From: Oscillospiraceae bacterium
GTDB taxonomy: Bacteria > Bacillota > Clostridia > Oscillospirales > CAG-272
Assembly (NCBI GenBank): GCA_009779295.1
Contig: WREN01000038.1
Span: forward strand, 1-11,507
Direction of reading: 5' to 3'
Length of the DNA: 11,507 nt
Made by a program: the position numbers and the translations under genes. Below are positions 7,114-11,507 of the stretch, piece after piece; position 1 is the first letter of the stretch, and every line of letters begins with the position of its first letter. A model generated the notes under the pieces. The model made no database searches, was not told the origin of the DNA, and worked only from the letters and a program-made list of their open reading frames with translations.

Positions 7114-8065
7114 ATTCAATAACTACTTCATCTACCCATCGTATCAATTCATACAGACATAGATTTTTTCCGGCCCGTGTCATTATCACCGCGATATAAT
7201 CTCTGACCCCGAAAACTACTCCCGCATCGTGATACCCCACAGGATTCCAACCGGATTTGTGCGCTATAACATCATATTTAAGCGTATCTTTGAGTTCATT
7301 ATATAAATTATTCGTCAGATAATCCCATAAAAGTTTGCCTTCGTCGCACGTATCCTTGAAATTGTATATTGCTTCCCAAATAAGCCCCAATTCATGCGGC
7401 GAATAATTTCCCCATTTATCGGCGTTACTTATCTCATGTTCGCAGCCGATTTGTTTCATCATGGCGTTGTAACCGTCGAAACCGAAAAAGTCAAGCAGCA
7501 TATAATACGCCACATTGTCGCTGTTGTACAGCATCCGGTATAGAAGCGCCCTGATCGTAAACACCGTACCGAATTCGCTGTTTTGAGTATCGCCGGAACC
7601 GGTTATTAAATGTTTTTCCCTGAATGTCATCAAGTCGGTAAACTTAGCGTGACCGACCGCAATCTGATTAAAACAGTACAAAGCATACCCCGCCTTAACC
7701 GTGCTTGCCGTTGAAAATTTCATATCAGCATTATATCCTAATGACATTTTTGTGTCAAGGTCAATTAAATAAATTCCCGCGTCAAATTTATATTTGTTTA
7801 ATATTTCCGTTAATTTATTTTGTTTCGTTTCGCTTACCGTATATTCGCTGTGATTGATTGTAATGCCTTCTTCGTCGAACCGGTCGTTTTTATTGTGAAT
7901 CGAAGAAATATCTGTTTTAGGATTATCGTGTATTTCATCTTTCTTTGTTACCGGAGTTAATTCAAGTTTGTTCATGTCCACCAACGTAACGACGGTATCA
8001 ATACCCTCTCCTGAATTGCAGGAAGTTAATATTAATATTAATAAAACAACTAAAAATATTTTCAT
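7094..8065 (-). CDS. Class A beta-lactamase-like serine hydrolase lipoprotein
   Basis: A 323-residue exported protein with a short signal peptide and lipobox ILTSC (Cys16), then a linker of about 65 residues. The penicillin-recognising serine fold shows its three motifs in order: S-x-x-K as STVK (Ser121, Lys124), SDN at 182-184 and KSG at 270-272. The expected class A omega-loop glutamate (ExxxN) is not found: the region before YSPHELG reads CEHEISNADK, one residue short of the usual spacing. Efficient beta-lactam hydrolysis is therefore doubtful, and a D,D-peptidase-like or other acyl-serine hydrolase activity is equally possible. It belongs to the beta-lactamase2-type group of lipoproteins. 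Its ATG overlaps the TGA of the preceding binding-protein gene (ATGA), showing translational coupling, and no separate strong ribosome site is needed. Acting outside the membrane on peptidoglycan-like substrates is an inference from fold and location. Confidence 0.88.
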   Translation of the reverse strand: MKIFLVVLLILILTSCNSGEGIDTVVTLVDMNKLELTPVTKKDEIHDNPKTDISSIHNKNDRFDEEGITINHSEYTVSETKQNKLTEILNKYKFDAGIYLIDLDTKMSLGYNADMKFSTASTVKAGYALYCFNQIAVGHAKFTDLMTFREKHLITGSGDTQNSEFGTVFTIRALLYRMLYNSDNVAYYMLLDFFGFDGYNAMMKQIGCEHEISNADKWGNYSPHELGLIWEAIYNFKDTCDEGKLLWDYLTNNLYNELKDTLKYDVIAHKSGWNPVGYHDAGVVFGVRDYIAVIMTRAGKNLCLYELIRWVDEVVIEYDDWLV

Positions 8066-9558
8066 CCGAGCGACATATATTGTTCGATCAAAGTTTCGAG
8101 TTTCGCCTGAACGGTTTCTTCAACGGAAGCGTAATAAGAAGAGAAGTTTTTATTTTTATCTCTCATAAGTAAACGCATGAACACGCCGAGATCGTTCAAT
8201 TCGTAGTGATACATAAACGCGAATTCATATGTAATCGTGTCGTGCATAATATCAAGCATTTTAACAGCGGATTCGTTTGAGTCGCGCATATATTTATTTT
8301 TCAGCGCAACGTCAAAATAAACCGGCGTAACCATTCTGTAACCCTGATATGACATTTCTTCCATCACGGCGCAAACTATATCGAAGGTTTCGTTTGAAAC
8401 TGTTATCGGAACGGAGAAGAGCGACATTATATTCATCGGCAGCGTCAAATAATTATCTTGCAAAGCATTATATTTCGGGAACGGCACGATACCGTAATCG
8501 GTTTCCATATCGCGTAAAAATTCTGAAACATAAAGGAAACTCGGCAGCATCATCATCGTGTTACTCTTGAACATATTCGGCGCGGTGATATTTGTCGTTT
8601 CATTTGCCGCTAATAATTCAAGGCATCCTTCATTTTCATATATCAATGTGTACAATTTACTTGTTAAATCGATAGTCTTTTGGTCGTTCAATACAAGATA
8701 AGGCAAATTATCCGCATCGCGGTCAGTAATTTTTATTCCGGAACTGTATACAAATAAATCCGTAAGATTACTCCAGTGCATATAGTAGCCAAACTGATCT
8801 TCATTGTCGCGTACGCCGTCTCCGTTAAGATCAACATAAACGGCTTGACCTATTTCCATAAATTTATCGATAGTCCATTCGCCTTTTAATACAATATCGT
8901 AAATACTGTTAGGATCGCCGAAATAGTTAGTGTATATAGTTTTATTTACAAACACACATCCGAGTTGTTTCAAAAGAGTTACCGTATAATCGCCGCATAA
9001 GAAATAATATCTGTTTTTGCCGATATGGTTCAATTCGATAAAATCTTTCGCCCACCACGGACTGTTTAAATCAATATAAGGCGCGCCGTATAAATTTAAA
9101 ATATAATTCTCAAGTATGAGCGGGGCGTAACAGTTCGCCGAACCGGATACGAGATCATATTCGTTTGCACCTGAAAGAATCGTCGCTTTTAAACTGCTTA
9201 CTAAATTAGTTCTGGTAGCGTCGCTTCCCCCGACAACAAATTTATCGGTCATTTCGATAGACACATTCAAACGATCCTGCACAAGCAGATTGCGTTCGTA
9301 AATGGCGTCGTTCACAACGTCGCCTGAATATTCGTCAACGTTTAACGTTACGATATCGAACTCATAATAAACGTTGTTGAGCAGTTTTACGGTTTCGCCG
9401 TTGAATCTTTTATTATCCGGAACGCCGCTTTTTATTACGCCGGTCGTTGTTATAATATCCGATTGAGTATTATTTTCAGCCGCTTTGTTTTCTCCGGCGG
9501 TTGCACAAGCAGTAAGGATTATCCCAATGATTAATAACAATATGATTAAAAATCTCAT
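8062..9558 (-). CDS. Extracellular solute-binding lipoprotein (divergent fourth copy)
   Basis: A 498-residue lipoprotein starting MRFLIILLLI with lipobox LTAC (Cys18). It has the same architecture as the three-gene array at the left end, but is much more diverged: GETVKLL near 55-60, DVVNDAIYERNLLVQDRLNV at 80-99, SPWW at 166-169, FGDPNSIYDIVLKGEWT, the acidic loop DLNGDGVRDNED at 243-254 followed by QFG, and YGIVPFPK in the C-terminal half. This identifies an ABC-type family 1 substrate-binding protein of unknown ligand. It begins directly after the stop of the UroD-fold gene (TAAATG), with a strong GGAGGG ribosome site lying inside that gene's last codons. It shares its last four bases with the beta-lactamase-like gene. 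Its placement at the head of the operon, apart from the other three, suggests an older duplication and a ligand different from theirs. Confidence 0.92.
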   Translation of the reverse strand: MRFLIILLLIIGIILTACATAGENKAAENNTQSDIITTTGVIKSGVPDNKRFNGETVKLLNNVYYEFDIVTLNVDEYSGDVVNDAIYERNLLVQDRLNVSIEMTDKFVVGGSDATRTNLVSSLKATILSGANEYDLVSGSANCYAPLILENYILNLYGAPYIDLNSPWWAKDFIELNHIGKNRYYFLCGDYTVTLLKQLGCVFVNKTIYTNYFGDPNSIYDIVLKGEWTIDKFMEIGQAVYVDLNGDGVRDNEDQFGYYMHWSNLTDLFVYSSGIKITDRDADNLPYLVLNDQKTIDLTSKLYTLIYENEGCLELLAANETTNITAPNMFKSNTMMMLPSFLYVSEFLRDMETDYGIVPFPKYNALQDNYLTLPMNIMSLFSVPITVSNETFDIVCAVMEEMSYQGYRMVTPVYFDVALKNKYMRDSNESAVKMLDIMHDTITYEFAFMYHYELNDLGVFMRLLMRDKNKNFSSYYASVEETVQAKLETLIEQYMSLG

Positions 9559-10602
9559 TTATATCCCTCCATATAAATCAACTGCTTCAAGTATCGCGTC
9601 TAAATTTCTTTCCTGTATCGTATGCGGTATATCCTCTGTAACCCCCATGATCAATTTGTTTTTATCTTTTACTGAATCTATCAGCAGTTTTGTGTCCGCG
9701 ATGATTTCGTCATATGAATGATACTGCCAGCCGCTCGGCCAGTTCAGCCATATTACTTTGTCCGGCCATATTTCCGACGCTTCCGCCAATGACGGTCCGA
9801 CACCCGCGTCGTATGCTTCGATATAATCGAGATTCGTTTTCGCGACCAAATCCATTATGACCGTGTTGTCCGCGTCTAAATGGCAGCCGATCTTTTTGCC
9901 GTGTTTGTGAAAAACCTCGCACGCTTCTTCGTATACCGGCAGATAATATTTCTCAAACGCTTCCCTTCCGATTACCGCAGGAGTAACGTTGCCGCCGTAA
10001 TTTGAAAAGCGGAACGGAGATTTCGCTACGATTTCATATGCCGCGCGACGCTTTTCACAGATTATATCATATAGCTTCAATATCTCGTCGCGGTTGTCCA
10101 TCCATTCGACGCAGAATTCGTTGGTTCCCATCGTGCGGATTATTTCCTGCAACGGTTCCAATCCGATATCGTCGCGGACAACTATGTCCTGTTCTTCCCT
10201 GTCGATTTTTAACGCTTCCGCACATCCACTGTAATTTTCCGTTATGACCCTGTCTTTAAACCAAAATTCCAACTTCTTATAATCGTCGGGCGACTTGAAT
10301 ATATGCTCCACAGTCCAGGATGTTATATCCTGCGGTTCCGTCACATATGTAAGGTCGCCGTAAGGCGTCGTGATATAATGCCGGTAACGCGGCTTCCCGT
10401 TGAAATCGAATGATTCACTGCGTCCGGTTACATTCGGGCAATGGGCGCTTACTGTAGAAATACGCTTTACCATACATATTCCGCGCCCGCGCATTTTCAT
10501 TTCGTATGGCAATCCTGCAAGTTTAGATTCGTAAATCGTAAACGGTATCCTATCTACCGATTCATTCCGTAAAACCGCGTGAACCCGCTGCGCTGAGGTC
10601 AT
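9559..10602 (-). CDS. UroD/MtaA-fold protein (uroporphyrinogen decarboxylase family, not a haem enzyme)
   Basis: A 347-residue cytoplasmic protein whose start MTSAQRVHAVLRNESVDRIPF is the classic opening of the uroporphyrinogen decarboxylase superfamily. The central block PAVIGREAFEKYYLPVY, the segment HKHGKKIGCHLDADN (near 233-246) and the C-terminal IMGVTEDIP also fit. The arginine-rich N-terminal segment by which true UroD binds porphyrin is missing, and the HxC zinc motif of MtaA/CmuA-type corrinoid methyltransferases reads CHLDAD, so the metal cysteine is not in its usual place. It is therefore a member of the broad UroD-like group found in many Clostridia, often near sugar- or binding-protein genes; the reaction is unknown. 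The start at 10602 is fixed by an in-frame TAA 18 bases upstream and a TAAGGAGAT ribosome site. It is the first gene after the operon promoter. Confidence 0.88.
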   Translation of the reverse strand: MTSAQRVHAVLRNESVDRIPFTIYESKLAGLPYEMKMRGRGICMVKRISTVSAHCPNVTGRSESFDFNGKPRYRHYITTPYGDLTYVTEPQDITSWTVEHIFKSPDDYKKLEFWFKDRVITENYSGCAEALKIDREEQDIVVRDDIGLEPLQEIIRTMGTNEFCVEWMDNRDEILKLYDIICEKRRAAYEIVAKSPFRFSNYGGNVTPAVIGREAFEKYYLPVYEEACEVFHKHGKKIGCHLDADNTVIMDLVAKTNLDYIEAYDAGVGPSLAEASEIWPDKVIWLNWPSGWQYHSYDEIIADTKLLIDSVKDKNKLIMGVTEDIPHTIQERNLDAILEAVDLYGGI

Positions 10603-10643
10603 GCTATCATCATCTCCTTAAATAAAAATAATTACCTAATTAT

Positions 10644-10672
10644 ATTATAACAATTATGTTTGTCATTGTCAA
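10644..10672 (-). promoter_or_regulatory. Sigma-A promoter of the minus-strand operon
   Basis: On the minus strand, TTGACA (10672-10667) is followed by a 17-base spacer and TATAAT (10649-10644): both hexamers are perfect consensus. Transcription should begin near 10637, giving a leader of about 35 bases with the TAAGGAGAT ribosome site before the UroD-fold gene. No other comparable promoter was seen further down the operon. Confidence 0.85.
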
Positions 10673-10680
10673 TTATTAAA

Positions 10681-10702
10681 TAATATTTTTTTAAAAATAT
10701 TA
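10681..10702. repeat. Perfect AT palindrome between the two divergent promoters
   Basis: Ten-base arms TAATATTTTT and AAAAATATTA flank a TT centre. It lies just upstream of the minus-strand -35 box and 56 bases upstream of the plus-strand one. It could be an operator for a dimeric regulator or a flexible AT element. All its bases are A or T in an AT-rich spacer, so chance is also plausible. Confidence 0.5.
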
Positions 10703-10757
10703 AATTATGATGAATTTATGAATTTTCCGTAAATAATTATCAATATTCAGTAATATC

Positions 10758-10786
10758 TTGACATTTTAGATTCTATTATATATACT
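10758..10786 (+). promoter_or_regulatory. Sigma-A promoter of the secreted-protein gene
   Basis: TTGACA (10758-10763), a 17-base spacer and TATACT (10781-10786), one mismatch from full consensus. Transcription should start near 10793, leaving about 240 bases of leader before the ATG at 11034. It is divergent from the operon promoter, about 85 bases away. Confidence 0.82.
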
Positions 10787-10813
10787 ATAAATGTGTATAT
10801 TTGTACATTTGGG

Positions 10814-10920
10814 TTAACCACGTACCCTGACGTAAACGACCTGAAGGGTTTTTTACGGGAAAAATGAGGCTGAAAAACGCGAAATTCGCGGCGGAGAACC
10901 CCAACTCCAAAATAAAAGAG
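10814..10920 (+). repeat. Leader element copy 1
   Basis: Starts with TTAACCACGT (10814-10823) and contains CGCGGCGGAGAA, CCCCAACTCC and AAATAAAAGAG in the same order as copy 2. The middle holds an insertion of about 50 bases relative to copy 2, including the ACCCT/AGGGT hairpin with a T run. Confidence 0.6.
10824..10854 (+). terminator. Weak terminator-like hairpin in the leader (possible attenuator)
   Basis: ACCCT (10824-10828) can pair with AGGGT (10845-10849), and the 3' arm runs into six T (10849-10854), as in an intrinsic terminator. The same 5' arm can instead pair with GGGT at 10811-10814, and a third alternative stem CGTAAA/TTTACG (10831-10857) also exists. The terminator stem is only five base pairs, so the call is tentative. 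Confidence 0.3.
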
Positions 10921-10929
10921 GCCGCTTAA
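10864..10929 (+). CDS. Possible 21-codon leader ORF (weak)
   Basis: An ATG at 10864 opens a 21-codon frame, MRLKNAKFAAENPNSKIKEAA, ending at TAA 10927-10929, within the leader RNA. The only ribosome-site candidate is a GGGA four bases upstream, which is weak. The frame covers most of the copy 1 conserved motif. Copy 2 lacks an equivalent ATG; it has only a TTG-initiated frame ending at TGA near 10979. It may be a chance frame in structured RNA or a leader peptide; nothing in its sequence suggests a function. Confidence 0.2.
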   Translation: MRLKNAKFAAENPNSKIKEAA

Positions 10930-11004
10930 CCACGTTGCGCGTCAGCAACGCGGCGGGAGAAGTCCAACTCCATGCGTGAAAAAACGCAAATAAAAGGAGA
11001 CAGA
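10926..11004 (+). repeat. Leader element copy 2
   Basis: TTAACCACGT (10926-10935), CGCGGCGGGAGAA, GTCCAACTCC and AAATAAAAGGAG repeat the motif order of copy 1. Between the last two it carries the extra hairpin TGCGT/ACGCA. Differences lie mostly in the stems and linkers rather than in the shared motifs. Confidence 0.6.
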
Positions 11005-11033
11005 CAAATATTTTATTTTGCGGAGGTTCAAAA

Positions 11034-11507
11034 ATGAAGAAAAAGTTTTTAGCAATTCTATTAACAAGCGTTCTAATCATTACGTTAGCACTCCCGGCCC
11101 TCGCGGTGGCTCCGGCCGGCTATCTTAAAGCCGACAGCATTGTCAAAATCGATAAAAAAGGCTATGACAGTTTTTCCGGTAAAGAGTACTCCTCAAACAA
11201 CAGCAGTTGGAACTTGGGCAAACTCACACTCGTTTCCGACAACAAGACAAAGAACGCAGAATCTTGGTACCTTTTGGTAACAGATGATAAGCTGGTGGGC
11301 GAGATCAAAGTCGCCTACAAAATCAGCAGCAACTACTATATCGCATCGTTTGACATCAACGGCTCCGGCAAATATTATATCGGCGACGCTAAGGGCAACA
11401 ACGGCGTGAACATGGTCAAGGTCAGCGCGTTTGTTGAACCACCCATCACGGATCCTATTGTTGTCAATCTCGGCTTCATCGGCTATTATTTATTTGAGGG
11501 CAATGTC
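11034..11507 (+). CDS. Secreted protein of unknown function (3' end cut by window edge)
   Basis: An open frame of 158 codons continues to the end of the window. The first 24 residues (MKKKFLAILL...LALPALA) form a classical Sec signal peptide with likely cleavage after ALA24, not a lipobox, so the product is released or attached by a later domain. The mature part (KADSIVKIDKKGYDSFSGKEY, then SFDINGSGKYYIGDAKGNNG and a PPITDP linker) is rich in Asn, Ser, Lys, Tyr and Gly and looks like a beta-rich surface domain, but I do not recognise the family. The start is fixed by GGAGG seven bases upstream. Codon choice is GC-richer than the minus-strand genes (AAC, ATC, GGC and GTC dominate), which together with a strong promoter suggests high expression or a different origin. 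The remaining C-terminal part, where anchoring motifs would be, is not visible. Confidence 0.8.
   Translation, partial: MKKKFLAILLTSVLIITLALPALAVAPAGYLKADSIVKIDKKGYDSFSGKEYSSNNSSWNLGKLTLVSDNKTKNAESWYLLVTDDKLVGEIKVAYKISSNYYIASFDINGSGKYYIGDAKGNNGVNMVKVSAFVEPPITDPIVVNLGFIGYYLFEGNV

Larger units (their letters stand above)
10793..11033 (+). ncRNA. Structured 5' leader with two tandem related elements (candidate cis-regulatory RNA)
   Basis: The leader contains the same ordered set of motifs twice. Copy 1 (about 10814-10920) and copy 2 (about 10926-11004) each have TTAACCACGT, then CGCGGCGGAGAA or CGCGGCGGGAGAA followed closely by CCAACTCC, then AAATAAAAG(G)AG. Foldable stems are CGCGA/TCGCG at 10879-10891, GGAG/CTCC in both copies, GCCGC/GCGGC enclosing CGTTGC/GCAACG around 10921-10955, and TGCGT/ACGCA near 10973-10988. 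Conserved single-stranded motifs with changing stems resemble tandem aptamers or protein-binding leaders. I do not recognise it as a known riboswitch class. The RBS GGAGG at 11022-11026 follows 7 bases before the start codon. Confidence 0.5.

Noticed and set aside
7094..8065. Calling the serine hydrolase an antibiotic-resistance beta-lactamase
   Set aside because: The three motifs fit the fold, but the omega-loop glutamate is not evident, and the operon context is transport rather than resistance.
9710..10247. Small frames at 9710-9922 (-) and 10002-10247 (+)
   Set aside because: Both are inside the UroD-fold gene in other frames and look like shadow frames with arginine-rich, low-information sequence.
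9559..10602. Calling the first gene hemE
   Set aside because: The N-terminal substrate-binding segment of true uroporphyrinogen decarboxylase is not present, and there are no other haem genes nearby.
10793..11033. Assignment of the leader to the ydaO/c-di-AMP or c-di-GMP riboswitch classes
   Set aside because: A short stretch (CGCTTAACC ... GCGGCGGGAGAA) recalls the 5' half of ydaO, but the later conserved segments of that class are missing, and the c-di-GMP core motifs are absent.
10853..11080. Minus-strand frame across the leader and start of the secreted-protein gene
   Set aside because: It runs antisense to the structured leader and to a well-supported signal peptide, and has no family features or promoter.
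1..11507. CRISPR arrays, tRNA or rRNA genes, transposases, integrases
   Set aside because: No regularly spaced repeats, no cloverleaf or rRNA-like sequence and no transposase motifs were seen on either strand.

Overview
The window looks like accessory sequence from a low-GC, probably gut- or anaerobe-associated member of the Bacillota (Clostridia-like). The reasons are AT-rich DNA, strong GGAGG-type ribosome binding sites, TTGACA-N17-TATAAT promoters, many lipobox lipoproteins, and solute-binding proteins with the GKWT...DxNGDGxxDxxDQ(F/Y)G signature that is common in that phylum. No rRNA, tRNA, CRISPR array, insertion sequence or integrase was seen.

Layout. One long minus-strand gene train runs leftward from a near-perfect sigma-A promoter at 10644-10672. 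In transcription order it encodes: a UroD-fold protein (9559-10602), a lipoprotein solute-binding protein (8062-9558), a class A beta-lactamase-like lipoprotein (7094-8065), a membrane-anchored MutS-family ATPase (5533-7113), a cytoplasmic SGNH/sialate-esterase-like hydrolase (4755-5510), an M55 (DppA-like) D-aminopeptidase (3901-4725), and three tandem paralogous solute-binding lipoproteins (2412-3911, 920-2410 and <1-917, the last cut by the window edge). Spacing is from overlapping to about 30 bases throughout, with several stop/start overlaps, so this is most likely a single operon. On the right, a divergent consensus promoter (10758-10786) drives a secreted protein gene starting at 11034, which runs off the window. 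About 240 bases of structured leader separate that promoter from the start codon.

How the genes may work together (inference). Four binding lipoproteins are present but no permease or ABC ATPase, so they must share a transporter encoded elsewhere or act as surface scavengers. A D-aminopeptidase next to binding proteins recalls the Bacillus dpp operon (dppA with dppE). With the penicilloyl-serine-type hydrolase it suggests capture and trimming of D-amino-acid-containing or peptidoglycan-derived compounds. The esterase-like SGNH protein and the UroD-fold protein do not fit that picture cleanly and may point to decorated glycans instead.

The points most worth a second look are the tandemly duplicated, unrecognised leader RNA upstream of the secreted protein; the G9 tract inside a surface lipoprotein gene; the MutS-like ATPase with a membrane hairpin in a transport operon; and the triple binding-protein array.
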